From Legionella sp. (GTDB lineage: Bacteria > Pseudomonadota > Gammaproteobacteria > Legionellales > Legionellaceae): a stretch of 64,000 nt of DNA. The position numbers and the translations under genes are program-made. Shown piece by piece: positions 1 through 8,603 of the stretch; position 1 is the first letter of the stretch, and every line of letters begins with the position of its first letter. The notes beneath the pieces are model-generated. The model saw only the letters and a program-made list of their open reading frames with translations. It was not told the DNA's origin and searched no databases. The stretch lies in assembly GCA_013697625.1 (NCBI GenBank), contig JACCWN010000019.1, positions 23,322-87,321 of the forward strand, read 5' to 3'.

Positions 1-171
1 GGCGATAATACTAAAATATACTTAGGAAAGAAAGAGTTAAGTGCAAGATTGAAGCGTTTTTGTAAAGCATATCCGGCGGTGTTTGCCCAAAAGGCTGAGC
101 AGTTAGCTAGCGTTGATCTACGTTATCCGCGGGGTATGGCTGTACAATGGAAACAACAAACGGAACAATAA
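1..171 (+). CDS. ftsQ: Cell division protein FtsQ, 3' end only
   Basis: An open frame runs from the first base to a TAA at 169-171, giving the last 56 residues of a protein that starts outside the window. The tail contains the pattern DLRYPRGMAVQW, which matches the end of the FtsQ beta domain (the D-R-Y-x-x-G-x-A-V-x-W ending is typical). FtsQ is a bitopic inner-membrane protein that links early and late divisome proteins. Its stop codon overlaps the ftsA start (TAATG at 169-173), which indicates translational coupling and supports the standard ftsQ-ftsA-ftsZ order. Confidence 0.85.
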   Translation, partial: GDNTKIYLGKKELSARLKRFCKAYPAVFAQKAEQLASVDLRYPRGMAVQWKQQTEQ

Positions 172-1409
172 TGGCTAAAAAAATAGAAAAGAACATCATT
201 ACGGCCCTGGATATTGGTACATCAAAAATCATTGCCTTGGTAGGTGAAGTCGGAGTAGATGGGGCAATTGAGGTTATTGGTATTGGACGACATGTGTCTC
301 GTGGATTAAAGCGAGGAGTGGTTGTTGATATAGAGGCTACTGTTAATTCCATACAGCGTGCTGTACAAGAAGCTGAGTTAATGGCGGGGTGTGAGGTTAG
401 AACTGTGTACGCTGGTATTGCTGGAAGCCATATCCGTAGCTTAAATTCGCATGGTATCGTTGCCATTCGTGATAAAGAAGTATCACAAGCAGATATTGAA
501 AGAGTCATTGATGCCGCAAAAGCTGTGGCAATTCCAGCTGATCAGAAAATTTTGCATATTTTACCACAAGAATTCATTATCGATCATCAAGGCAGTATTC
601 GTGAACCTGTGGGTATGGCAGGTGTGCGCTTGGAATCACGAGTTCATATCGTGACAGGTGCGGTTAGTGCAGCTCAAAACATCGTAACCTGCGTGCGCCG
701 TTGTGGACTTGAAGTGAATGATATTATTCTAGAACAATTGGCCTCAAGCCATGCTGTGTTAACAGAAGATGAAAAAGACTTGGGTGTTTGTTTGATAGAT
801 ATTGGTGCTGGTACAACGGATATAGCTGTGTTCTTTGAAGGAGCTATTCAACACACGGCAGTGATACCAATTGCAGGTGATCAGGTTACCAACGATATTG
901 CGATGGCTCTTAGAACGCCAACCAAGGATGCTGAGTCTATAAAAATCAATCATGGGACAGCCATGGTTGAGCTAGCAAATGCAAGTCAAATGATTGAAGT
1001 CACCAGTGCCAATGATAGACCTGGCCGAAAGATATCTTCCAAAGCTTTAGCTGAAATTGTACATGCTCGATATGAAGAATTATTTTCACTTGTAAGCAAT
1101 GAATTGCACCGCAGTGGGTTTGAAGATGCAGTTGCTGCCGGCATTGTCTTGACCGGTGGCGCTTCTAATGTCAGTGGTGTGATAGAGTTAGCAGAACTTT
1201 GTTTTGAAATGCCGGTTAGAAAAGGATGCGCCCATTATGTTTCAGGCTTAACAGAGGTCACTGAAAATCCTTCATTTTCTACCAGTGTTGGGCTATTACT
1301 GCATGGGGTAAAGCAACAATATGATGGCAACTTTAAAAAACAAGCTAGAATTGCTAATGTGAAAGGCATGTGGTCTCGGATGAAAGATTGGTTCCAAGTC
1401 AATTTTTAA
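171..1409 (+). CDS. ftsA: Cell division protein FtsA
   Basis: This 412-residue protein is an actin-fold ATPase that tethers FtsZ filaments to the inner membrane and recruits later divisome proteins. Visible motifs are the phosphate-1 loop DIGTSKI near residue 17, the second phosphate loop DIGAGTTDIAVFF near residue 210, and a C-terminal stretch ending MKDWFQVNF that resembles the amphipathic membrane-targeting helix of FtsA. The start at 171 was chosen over an upstream in-frame ATG at 147 because it overlaps the ftsQ stop and gives the usual N terminus (MAKK, then the first beta strand). Length is normal for the family. Confidence 0.97.
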   Translation: MAKKIEKNIITALDIGTSKIIALVGEVGVDGAIEVIGIGRHVSRGLKRGVVVDIEATVNSIQRAVQEAELMAGCEVRTVYAGIAGSHIRSLNSHGIVAIRDKEVSQADIERVIDAAKAVAIPADQKILHILPQEFIIDHQGSIREPVGMAGVRLESRVHIVTGAVSAAQNIVTCVRRCGLEVNDIILEQLASSHAVLTEDEKDLGVCLIDIGAGTTDIAVFFEGAIQHTAVIPIAGDQVTNDIAMALRTPTKDAESIKINHGTAMVELANASQMIEVTSANDRPGRKISSKALAEIVHARYEELFSLVSNELHRSGFEDAVAAGIVLTGGASNVSGVIELAELCFEMPVRKGCAHYVSGLTEVTENPSFSTSVGLLLHGVKQQYDGNFKKQARIANVKGMWSRMKDWFQVNF

Positions 1410-1468
1410 TAAAAAATAAATGAGTGTATTCGTCGATAGAACGCGACAGATTAAGGGGAAAATGGGTT

Positions 1469-2647
1469 ATGTCTAAGGTAGCGGAAAATAATAACAATAA
1501 TAATGCCGTGATAAAGGTCGTAGGTGTTGGCGGCGGTGGCAGCAATGCAGTAGAGCATATGCTCACAGAGAATATTGATGGTGTAGATTTCATTTGTGCC
1601 AATACAGACGCTCAAGCTTTGAAGGGTTCTAAAGCAAAAATTCATATTCAGTTGGGTGATGAATTAACCAAAGGCCTGGGTGCTGGTGCCAATCCACAAA
1701 TAGGGCGAGAAGCTGCTGAAGAAGACAGAGATCACATCAGAGAAATTTTATCTGGTGCTGACATGGTTTTTATAACAGCAGGTATGGGGGGAGGTACAGG
1801 AACAGGTGCAGCACCTGTTTTTGCTGAAATTGCAAAAGAGCTTGGTATCTTAACCGTGGCTGTCGTTACCAAGCCTTTCTCCTTTGAAGGCAAACAAAGA
1901 GCTCTGGCTGCTGAGGAAGGTATTCGCCGTTTAGCAGAGAGTGTTGACTCTTTGATTACCATTCCAAACAACAAATTGTTAAGTGTATTGGGAAAAAATA
2001 TAAGCTTATTGAATGCATTCAAAGCTGCCAATAATGTCTTGCTAGGTGCGGTCAAAGGTATTTCTGACTTGATAACCAGGCCAGGTTTAATCAACGTTGA
2101 TTTTGCTGACGTTAGAACTGTGATGTCTGAAATGGGTATGGCGATGATGGGTACTGGAACTGCGGTGGGTGAGCAACGAGCTCGGAAAGCTGCAGAAGCT
2201 GCCATTGCGTCCCCTTTACTCGAAGATGTTAATTTTTCAGGTGCGCGTGGGATATTAATCAATATCACTGCAGGTCTTGATATGTCCATTGGTGAATTTG
2301 AGGAAGTCGGAGACGTTGTAAAAGAATTTATATCAGATGATGCCACTGTTGTTGTAGGCACAGTTATTGATCCTGACATGTCCGAAGAAATGCGTGTTAC
2401 AGTGATAGTTACAGGTCTTGGTGATGTAAAGGCACGTCAACAAATACAGCAACCAGCCTATAGAGCACGTCTGGTGGAATCCACAAGAAGCGATGGTTCA
2501 GTTGATTATCGACAACTGGAAAAACCTGCTGTACTTAGAAAAGCACAAGCCGTGCATGTTAAAAATCAAAAAACAGCGGTTGAAACTGCACCTGATGTGG
2601 ATTATTTAGATATACCAGCCTTCTTGAGACGTGAGGAAGAAGCATAA
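1469..2647 (+). CDS. ftsZ: Cell division protein FtsZ
   Basis: This 392-residue tubulin-like GTPase forms the cytokinetic Z ring. It shows the N-terminal [10 protein letters not shown] nucleotide loop, the tubulin signature [10 protein letters not shown] near residue 108, the conserved NVDFADV region that includes the T7 loop, and the conserved C-terminal peptide [10 protein letters not shown] used to bind FtsA and ZipA. The start at 1469 follows an AAGGGG ribosome-binding stretch and gives MSKVAEN; the upstream ATG at 1424 would add an uncharacteristic basic extension. A short asparagine run follows the start. The gene lies 59 bp after ftsA, as in other gammaproteobacteria. Confidence 0.97.
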   Translation: MSKVAENNNNNNAVIKVVGVGGGGSNAVEHMLTENIDGVDFICANTDAQALKGSKAKIHIQLGDELTKGLGAGANPQIGREAAEEDRDHIREILSGADMVFITAGMGGGTGTGAAPVFAEIAKELGILTVAVVTKPFSFEGKQRALAAEEGIRRLAESVDSLITIPNNKLLSVLGKNISLLNAFKAANNVLLGAVKGISDLITRPGLINVDFADVRTVMSEMGMAMMGTGTAVGEQRARKAAEAAIASPLLEDVNFSGARGILINITAGLDMSIGEFEEVGDVVKEFISDDATVVVGTVIDPDMSEEMRVTVIVTGLGDVKARQQIQQPAYRARLVESTRSDGSVDYRQLEKPAVLRKAQAVHVKNQKTAVETAPDVDYLDIPAFLRREEEA

Positions 2648-2733
2648 AAGTTAGGAAATTTAACAATAGACTAGTAAATAAATTGTTGCTAGAATCGAAA
2701 ACTTTTTTGTGCTAAACAAAAGGCGAGCACTGA

Positions 2734-3651
2734 ATGAATCAACAAAGAACTCCTAACACTGAAATCCAAGCTACTGGTGTCGGATTGCATTCAGGTGAAA
2801 AAGTGCTATTAACTTTAAGGCCTGCACCAGTGGATACAGGGATTATCTTTAGAAGAGTGGATTTGTCTCCAGTAGTCGAAATACCCGCATCTTATGAATA
2901 TGTGGGTGATACGATGTTATGTACTACTTTACATCATAACAATGTTAAAATTGCGACAGTAGAGCATTTATTGTCAGCCTTGGCTGGATTAGGTATAGAT
3001 AATGCTTATATAGATGTCAATGGACCTGAATTACCTATAATGGATGGAAGTGCTGCCCCTTATGTTTTTCTCATACAATCTGCTGGTATCAAGATACAAA
3101 ATGCTAATAAAAAATACATTAGAATTCTTAAAACCATTCGTATTGAAGATGCAAATGGAAAATACGTACAATTCAAACCACACAATGGTTATAAAGTATC
3201 TTTTACCATCGATTTTGATCACCCTGTTTTTAATGGAAAACCTCAAACCTTAAGTTTTGACTTATCAGATACTTCATATGTGAAAGAAGTATGCCGTGCC
3301 AGAACTTTCGGTTTTCTTTCTGATTACGAAAAATTAAGAGAGTCGGATCTTGCCAAAGGTGGAAGTTTAGATAATGCTATTGTGGTAGATGATTACCGCG
3401 TGTTGAATGAAGATGGTCTGCGATTTGCCTCAGAATTTGTAGCTCATAAAGTTTTGGATGCCATAGGTGATCTGTATTTATTAGGATGCAGTCTAATCGG
3501 GGCCTTTGAGGGGTATAAATCTGGACACGAACTTAATAACCGATTATTAAGAGAATTGATGGCAAGACAAGATGCTTGGGAGTATGCACATCTTGATGAA
3601 AAAGAGTATTTTCCTGTGTTACAACCCGATTTTTATCCCATTGAGGCCTAG
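2734..3651 (+). CDS. lpxC: UDP-3-O-acyl-N-acetylglucosamine deacetylase LpxC
   Basis: This zinc enzyme catalyses the committed step of lipid A synthesis, deacetylating UDP-3-O-acyl-GlcNAc in the cytosol. The protein has 305 residues, the same as E. coli LpxC. Zinc-ligand and catalytic motifs are visible: the first histidine in VEHLLSAL (His78), the HKxxDxxGD motif ([15 protein letters not shown]), and the later SGHELNN histidine. The substrate-binding segment ELPIMDGSA is also present. Its place directly after ftsZ is the standard gammaproteobacterial arrangement. Confidence 0.97.
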   Translation: MNQQRTPNTEIQATGVGLHSGEKVLLTLRPAPVDTGIIFRRVDLSPVVEIPASYEYVGDTMLCTTLHHNNVKIATVEHLLSALAGLGIDNAYIDVNGPELPIMDGSAAPYVFLIQSAGIKIQNANKKYIRILKTIRIEDANGKYVQFKPHNGYKVSFTIDFDHPVFNGKPQTLSFDLSDTSYVKEVCRARTFGFLSDYEKLRESDLAKGGSLDNAIVVDDYRVLNEDGLRFASEFVAHKVLDAIGDLYLLGCSLIGAFEGYKSGHELNNRLLRELMARQDAWEYAHLDEKEYFPVLQPDFYPIEA

Positions 3652-3683
3652 ATGGGTTTTATTTAAACATAAATGGAAATTTC

Positions 3684-5738
3684 ATGAACTATATAAAAGG
3701 ATTTTGGATTTTAGCCTCATTTTACAGTATTTCTGCCTTTACTACGCCAACGCCAACGTCTGCTCCTACTCTAACCGATACTGAACTAACTTATAAAAAT
3801 GCACTTAACTTAGATTGGATTGATCCCAACATTTCTCCAGCTCAGGATTTTTACACCTACGCCAATGGCAGCTGGCAAAAGAAAAACAAAATTCCTGCAG
3901 ATTATTCTTCTTGGGGCACCTTTAATATGGTAAATGATAGAGTGCAAGATATCATTCATCACATAGTAGTAACCGCAAGCCAAGAGTCAAATGCCCCTCT
4001 AGGAAGTTTAACTCAGAAAGTAGGGGATTTTTTTTATAGTGGCATGGATGAAACCAATATCAATCATTTAGGTATCTCACCGATTATCAATGAATTTGCC
4101 AGAATCAATGACCTCACCGCTACTAATTTTATAGATGAATTGGCTCATTTACATTCAATAGGTGTGGGGGCTTTTTTTTGTTTCGGCAGCATGCAAGATT
4201 TTAAAAATAGCACTCTAATGATTGGTGCGGCAATGCAAAACGGACTGGGTTTGCCAGACAGGGACTATTATCTCAAAGATGATCCGAAATTTAAGAAAAT
4301 TAGGGAGGTCTACTTAGATCACCTAAAACAGATGTTTATTCTATTAAATGATACTCCAGAACAAGCGGCTGCAGCAGCAACTACCATCATGGCAATAGAA
4401 ACAAAATTAGCACAAGCCTCCATGTCTCAAGTAGAACGACGTGATCCTTATGCAATCTACAACCCTATGGATAAAGTTCAGTTAAACCAATTAATGCCTG
4501 ACTTCTCTTTAGCTCAATATTTAAATGCAAGAGGCCAAGGCGATTTAAATCAAATCAATGTAGCTATGCCACAATTTTTTAAAAAATTAAATGAGCTACT
4601 TAAAACGACGCCTTTGGCTGACATAAAAACATATATGCGCTGGCAATTGTTGGATACATATGCATCTTATTTATCAAAGCCCTTTGTGGATCAAAATTTT
4701 AAAATGGTGACGGCTATCAGTGGAACAGAGAAAATTTTACCTCGTTGGAAACGAGTAGTTAACACTGAAAATGGACTATTAGGGTTTGCTATAGGTAAGC
4801 TTTATGTAGAAAAATATTTTCCTCCCCAGTCAAAACAAGAAGTCTTAGACATTTTAAAAAATATACGTGCTGTGCTTATGGAAGATCTATCCACCCTAAG
4901 CTGGATGAGCCAGGAAACACGGGATCAAGCCATTAAAAAATTAAATACTATGGAAGAGCGAGTTGGGTATCCATCAAAATGGTGGGATTATTCTAAATTA
5001 AAAATAGATAGAGGCGCTTATGTGCTTAATGTATTAAGAGGAAAAGAATTTTTAACCAACCGAGATTTATCCAAAATTGGTAAACCTATAGATCGTACTG
5101 AATGGGTTATGACGCCTCAAACAATCAATGCCTATTATGATCCCTCGATGAACAATTTGAATCTTCCTGCTGGTATATTGCAACCACCTTTCTTTGATCC
5201 TAAAGCACCAGCAGCAGTAAATTATGGTTCAATTGGCTTTGTTATGGGCCATGAAATGACGCATGGTTTTGATGATCAGGGGGCCCAATTTGATGAGCAT
5301 GGTAATTTAAAAAATTGGTGGAAACCAGAGGATTTGGTGAGATTCAAAAAAGCTACCCAATGCATTGTTGATCAATTTTCCAGTTATGTAGTCGATGGAG
5401 ATTTGCACGTTCAAGGTAAATTAGTTGTTGGTGAAGCTACTGCGGATTTGGGTGGTCTTATGTTAGCATTCAAGGCCTTTAAACGGTCTCAGGATTATAA
5501 AGACGCTAAAACCATCAATAATATCACACCTGAGCAACAGTTCTTCTTAGGAGCAGCCCATATTTGGGCAGTAAATATGCGGCCACAGCAAGAGCGCAAC
5601 CTAGTTACCACCGATCCACATCCACCTGCAAAATTCAGAGTTAATGGGACCTTTGCCAATTTTCCCGAATTTAAAAATTCTTTCTCAATACCAGAAAATA
5701 GCCCCATGGTAAATAAAAACAGATGTGTTATCTGGTAG
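3684..5738 (+). CDS. M13 family zinc metallopeptidase (PepO/neprilysin-like)
   Basis: A 684-residue secreted or periplasmic endopeptidase of the neprilysin family. It has an N-terminal hydrophobic signal-like stretch, the M13 N-terminal domain with WIDPNISPAQDFYTYANGSW, the zinc motif HEMTH at residues 523-527 followed by GFDDQGAQFD, the third-ligand motif GEATADLGGL (GExxAD), and the family C terminus ending CVIW. DPHPPAKFRVNG, which helps bind the substrate C terminus in this family, is intact. It starts 32 bp after lpxC but is functionally unrelated. It probably cleaves small peptides; the substrate is unknown. Confidence 0.93.
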   Translation: MNYIKGFWILASFYSISAFTTPTPTSAPTLTDTELTYKNALNLDWIDPNISPAQDFYTYANGSWQKKNKIPADYSSWGTFNMVNDRVQDIIHHIVVTASQESNAPLGSLTQKVGDFFYSGMDETNINHLGISPIINEFARINDLTATNFIDELAHLHSIGVGAFFCFGSMQDFKNSTLMIGAAMQNGLGLPDRDYYLKDDPKFKKIREVYLDHLKQMFILLNDTPEQAAAAATTIMAIETKLAQASMSQVERRDPYAIYNPMDKVQLNQLMPDFSLAQYLNARGQGDLNQINVAMPQFFKKLNELLKTTPLADIKTYMRWQLLDTYASYLSKPFVDQNFKMVTAISGTEKILPRWKRVVNTENGLLGFAIGKLYVEKYFPPQSKQEVLDILKNIRAVLMEDLSTLSWMSQETRDQAIKKLNTMEERVGYPSKWWDYSKLKIDRGAYVLNVLRGKEFLTNRDLSKIGKPIDRTEWVMTPQTINAYYDPSMNNLNLPAGILQPPFFDPKAPAAVNYGSIGFVMGHEMTHGFDDQGAQFDEHGNLKNWWKPEDLVRFKKATQCIVDQFSSYVVDGDLHVQGKLVVGEATADLGGLMLAFKAFKRSQDYKDAKTINNITPEQQFFLGAAHIWAVNMRPQQERNLVTTDPHPPAKFRVNGTFANFPEFKNSFSIPENSPMVNKNRCVIW

Positions 5739-5768
5739 TATCTAAAATATGTAATTAAGGAGGGGGGC

Positions 5769-5861
5769 ATGATAGAAGTTTACATCTGGATTGGCCCCTG
5801 GTTTGTATATGAAATTGATTCAGATCTTAGGATTCATTACCTAGAAGCCAATCCACATTAA
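5769..5861 (+). CDS. Possible 30-residue peptide with a very strong ribosome-binding site
   Basis: An ATG at 5769 is preceded at once by AAGGAGGGGGG, a near-perfect Shine-Dalgarno sequence, and opens a 30-codon frame ending TAA at 5859-5861. The peptide begins MIEVYIWIGPWFVYEI and is rich in aromatic and hydrophobic residues. It overlaps the 3' end of the minus-strand HTH gene by 35 bp. No family is recognised. It could be a real micropeptide, the start of a gene truncated by rearrangement, or a chance purine run. Confidence 0.3.
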   Translation: MIEVYIWIGPWFVYEIDSDLRIHYLEANPH

Positions 5862-6054
5862 CTTCTAACTCTGATGCTAGAGTGAGAAGGATTGGGTCAT
5901 CTTTATTAATAATACCATTGATTAAAGATTCAGCTTTAAATTTAGGTATTTTAAGTAATTTCGAAAGAACTTCTATACGCTCGGCTATTGCCTCAGGAGC
6001 TTCAATGTTATCAAGTTCTTTATTAAGTCGCTCTGAAAATGTTTTATTTAACAT
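5827..6054 (-). CDS. Small Cro/XRE-type helix-turn-helix protein
   Basis: A 75-residue protein whose second half looks like an XRE/Cro DNA-binding domain: a recognition-helix-like stretch (KAESLINGIINKDDPILLTLASELEVNVDWLLGNES) ends with the W-L-L-G motif often seen at the end of phage-type HTH domains. The N-terminal third is charged (KTFSERLNKELDNIEAPEAIAERIE) and could form the first helices. It stands alone, convergent with the M13 peptidase. A regulatory role is likely, but the target is unknown. Confidence 0.65.
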   Translation of the reverse strand: MLNKTFSERLNKELDNIEAPEAIAERIEVLSKLLKIPKFKAESLINGIINKDDPILLTLASELEVNVDWLLGNES

Positions 6055-6651
6055 TTTATCTCCTGAATGAGGTTGTTATTTATACCTACTCCTTTCATAT
6101 AGCATAAAGCCTTAAATATGCAAGAAATTTAATCATTAATTAATAAAATATTTAAACATGATTGATTAAGGATGTTTAGACTCCAAAATGGTATGCAAGC
6201 TAAGTTCGCTATTAAACTCTAGGCTTCTTCAATTGCCCAACCGGAAGCAGCGGGAAATATTGATGGGTATATGGGAAGGAAATCTTAGACCTTTAATTGA
6301 ATAGGTGCATCTTAAAGAAATGGGTGGGAATAATTCTAAGTTAATTTATTATGACCAAGAGACTATAAAGCAAATCCATTTTTGTGGAAATAGATTATTA
6401 ACAAGAGCAGATTTCCTCTGATGAAGTGAACTATGGTGGTACCCTTAATAGAGATAAAAGCGCTAAGGCGCTTGAATATAATATCTGTCTTTAAAAATTT
6501 AGGCAAAAATATCGGAAATCACAAAGGGCATTTCGGTGTCCCTAAATTTGAGTAATAAACCAATACTCATCTAAAATAGGACTAAAAGTATTTTAGTCAT
6601 TATTTCTTAGGATAAGGCAGAGGGTAAATAGTAAGTGAATTTAGTAAAATT
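6055..6651. other. About 600 bp without a recognisable gene
   Basis: No frame here has both a convincing start and recognisable protein content on either strand. Stops are frequent in all frames. A short perfect hairpin (AAGCGC, loop TAAG, GCGCTT) lies at 6458-6473. The region may hold gene remnants, but none could be identified. Confidence 0.5.
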
Positions 6652-6879
6652 TCATCCTGTTGTCTCTTGTTCATTGTTAGCGACCACAACATTCGAAGCG
6701 TGCATCCCGCGTTCACCTTTTGCAACTTCATATTGTATCATTTGCCCAGGTACCAATGTCTTGTATCCGGTGCCCTGAATTGATGAAAAATGAACAAAAA
6801 TATCATCACCTCCACTTTCAGGTATGATGAAGCCCCAACCTTTAGCGTTATTAAACCACTTGACTTCCCCTATAGCCAT
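6652..6879 (-). CDS. Cold-shock domain protein (CspA family)
   Basis: A 75-residue single cold-shock domain protein that binds single-stranded nucleic acid. RNP1 is visible as KGWGFI and RNP2 as DIFVHFSSI. The N terminus MAIGEVKWFNNAKGWGFI is close to the family consensus. The start at 6879 is preceded by AAGGAGGA; an upstream in-frame ATG at 6897 lies before that ribosome-binding site and is unlikely. The C terminus adds a short polar tail. It may act as an RNA chaperone; whether it is cold-induced cannot be read from the sequence. Confidence 0.93.
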   Translation of the reverse strand: MAIGEVKWFNNAKGWGFIIPESGGDDIFVHFSSIQGTGYKTLVPGQMIQYEVAKGERGMHASNVVVANNEQETTG

Positions 6880-7197
6880 GTAATCCTCCTTTTGCAAAGC
6901 TATTTGCCGATCAACTATCGCGCAATTTTATTTATCCATAAATAACAATTGTTTTAAACCTAACTCATGTATCGATAGGTTATTCAACATAACGCACAAT
7001 GGTATCATTACTCAATAGATTTATTAAAATTTATTCAAATTTTAACTGTGCTGAATAATAGTCCTTTATAATGTCTTTAAGAGGGCAGACCTGCTCCATA
7101 CAATATTTAAATTTATTTTTAGGGATGTTACCTAATAATACCTTAAGAAAATTATGGTATCTTTAACCTTATTTATAAAGTTTATGGGGACTTTCAA
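6880..7197. other. Divergent intergenic region between the cold-shock gene and the next plus-strand gene
   Basis: This 318-bp A+T-rich stretch separates two divergent genes and must carry promoters for both. The cold-shock gene side holds its ribosome-binding site and a probable 5' untranslated leader. No clear consensus promoter or terminator could be assigned. Confidence 0.5.
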
Positions 7198-7410
7198 ATG
7201 GGTGAAGTAAACAGTACTTCTAAGATGTTTGTTAAAATGGGACACTTTATTAAAGATTCTTCACAAGTTGTATCAGAAACTTACCAAAAAGAGCCTGTAT
7301 ATCTAGATGCTTTACCAAAACCGACTTTAACACCCAGCAATGAAATGGGTCATATGATTTCTAATATTTTAAATAGTCCTAACTCAAAAAAACTTTCTCC
7401 ATTAGATTAA
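7198..7410 (+). CDS. Small hypothetical protein upstream of icmT
   Basis: A 70-residue protein preceded by a GGGGAC purine stretch 9 bp before the ATG. It has no signal peptide, membrane segment or recognised domain. The N-terminal half is polar with a possible helix (SKMFVKMGHFIKDSSQVVSET) and the C-terminal half is rich in Pro, Ser and Asn. It points towards icmT but is separated from it by a TATACT promoter element, so it is probably not part of that operon. Confidence 0.55.
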   Translation: MGEVNSTSKMFVKMGHFIKDSSQVVSETYQKEPVYLDALPKPTLTPSNEMGHMISNILNSPNSKKLSPLD

Positions 7411-7456
7411 ATAAAATAATAAAAATTCACAGATGTTTTCAGGACATAATTAGGTG

Positions 7457-7462
7457 TATACT
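7457..7462 (+). promoter_or_regulatory. TATACT -10 element upstream of icmT
   Basis: TATACT lies 31 bp upstream of the icmT start. TATACT is the hexamer reported as the likely -10 element of several L. pneumophila icm/dot operons. Its position suits an icmTS transcript. Confidence 0.55.
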
Positions 7463-7493
7463 TTATTTATAACCTCTTACTAATGATGGTACT

Positions 7494-7754
7494 ATGACCG
7501 GTAATTTTTCACCAACAAGTCATTGGCGTGATTCTGCTCGTAGCCCTCGGTTTTTTTTAATAGATGCTCGAGCTGTTTTCCCAGTTTTCTTATTTCTCAT
7601 GCGTATTAGAGTTTGGACTGGTGTATTGGTTTTAGTGACAACAGTTTTTTTTGGAATTATAGAACATTACGGCTTTACAGTACCTGTGTTTTTGCGTTGG
7701 TTACGTAATTTTTTTGCAGGTCCTAAAAAAACCGCAAGACCTTGGTGGAGATAA
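7494..7754 (+). CDS. icmT: Dot/Icm T4BSS protein IcmT
   Basis: An 86-residue inner-membrane protein, the same length as L. pneumophila IcmT. It has a short cytosolic head (SHWRDSARSPRFFLIDARA) and two hydrophobic stretches (AVFPVFLFLMRIRVWTGVLVL and the following segment). In L. pneumophila IcmT is required for Dot/Icm function and has been linked to pore formation and egress from host cells. The stop overlaps the icmS start (TAATG), so the two are translationally coupled. Confidence 0.93.
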   Translation: MTGNFSPTSHWRDSARSPRFFLIDARAVFPVFLFLMRIRVWTGVLVLVTTVFFGIIEHYGFTVPVFLRWLRNFFAGPKKTARPWWR

Positions 7755-8098
7755 TGGACAGAAGCATTGGCAAATGTCTTGCATCCATTGCGGCCAGCAT
7801 GAATGCAAAATTTTACCTTAATGATAGATTTGTAAGTTTTGAGGAAGTTTTCTCTGAAACTGGGTTATTGCCAGCAATAACCAAAAGAGCTGATCAATTA
7901 TGTTCATTGTGTCTTGGCTATGGATTAGGAGCTACCTTTGATGAAGCAGAAGGCGCTTTACTGGGTATACGTGTTTTATATGATGAAGTAACACCCAATG
8001 TTTTACGGTTACTCTGCATGACTGATGTTTTAAATGAATTGATTCAAGGGGGCCCCAGTCGAGATTATACCCCTTTAGATGAATTGATGTTTGACTAA
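7754..8098 (+). CDS. icmS: Dot/Icm type IV adaptor IcmS
   Basis: A 114-residue acidic cytosolic adaptor that, with IcmW and LvgA, binds effectors and the C-terminal tail of the coupling protein IcmO/DotL. The core (AASMNAKFYLNDRFVSFEEV, LCLGYGLGAT, LLCMTDVLNELIQGGPSRDYTPLDELMFD) is highly typical. The start at 7754 overlaps the icmT stop and gives MDRSIGK with the family length; an earlier ATG at 7742 lies inside icmT and is rejected. Confidence 0.96.
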   Translation: MDRSIGKCLASIAASMNAKFYLNDRFVSFEEVFSETGLLPAITKRADQLCSLCLGYGLGATFDEAEGALLGIRVLYDEVTPNVLRLLCMTDVLNELIQGGPSRDYTPLDELMFD

Positions 8099-8103
8099 AT
8101 TTT

Positions 8104-8162
8104 GTAAAGAAATCGAAAGTTTTAAAAAAAATACGCTTTCTTTATGAATTGTTTGTTAAACT
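8104..8162 (+). promoter_or_regulatory. CpxR-box-like site and extended -10 upstream of the fir gene
   Basis: GTAAA at 8104-8108, six bases, then GAAAG at 8115-8119 resembles the GTAAA-N6-G(T/A)AAA pattern described for Legionella CpxR targets, with one mismatch. An extended -10 (TGTTAAACT, hexamer TAAACT at 8157-8162) follows and lies 34 bp before the fir start. In L. pneumophila icmR is a known CpxR target, so the location fits. Confidence 0.45.
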
Positions 8163-8196
8163 GAAACCCAATAATAAATAAGTTTGGAGTTGTAAA

Positions 8197-8508
8197 ATGT
8201 CTAAATTTTTCGTTGCCCACACTGTAAATGGTTCTAGCTTACCCAATGATGTTGAACGTGAAGCTAGAGAAGTAACCTTTGGGAAGATTTCTAGGTTATT
8301 AACCATCGCAAAAAAAGCAGAGCAATTAAACCCACAGAAACCAGAAAATAAAGAGGCAGTCAAGACATTAGAAGCCTGCGAACGTGCTTGCATTGGAACA
8401 CAACCTTTAAATCATAGTATTGAGACTAGTAAATCCAATTTGAAGGATGTGTCTGGAGACAGGCCTGACGCCAATCCATCTGTCAGTGCTTCCTATCGCC
8501 GAGGATAA
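8197..8508 (+). CDS. Fir-type gene: probable functional homologue of IcmR (IcmQ partner)
   Basis: A 103-residue protein located exactly between icmS and icmQ, the slot that holds icmR in L. pneumophila and unrelated-looking fir genes in other Legionella species. It shows no obvious similarity to L. pneumophila IcmR by eye. The middle (PNDVEREAREVTFGKISRLLTIAKKAEQL and NKEAVKTLEACERACIG) would form helices. The last third is polar and probably disordered (SGDRPDANPSVSASYRRG). Fir proteins bind the N-terminal half of IcmQ and keep it from inserting into membranes. The function is inferred from position. Confidence 0.75.
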   Translation: MSKFFVAHTVNGSSLPNDVEREAREVTFGKISRLLTIAKKAEQLNPQKPENKEAVKTLEACERACIGTQPLNHSIETSKSNLKDVSGDRPDANPSVSASYRRG

Positions 8509-8603
8509 TCAATTAAATCGACAATAGTTTTTATTATCCTTGCACTGAGTCATACTTTAAGTTATTTTTGAATGAGTAAATTGCTGACTAAAATAAAGAT
8601 ATA

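Noticed and set aside
1732..2379. Long minus-strand open frame opposite ftsZ (215 codons)
   Set aside because: It is fully antisense to a well-defined gene, has low-complexity Ser/Thr/Pro/Ile composition and no ribosome-binding site; it is a coding shadow.
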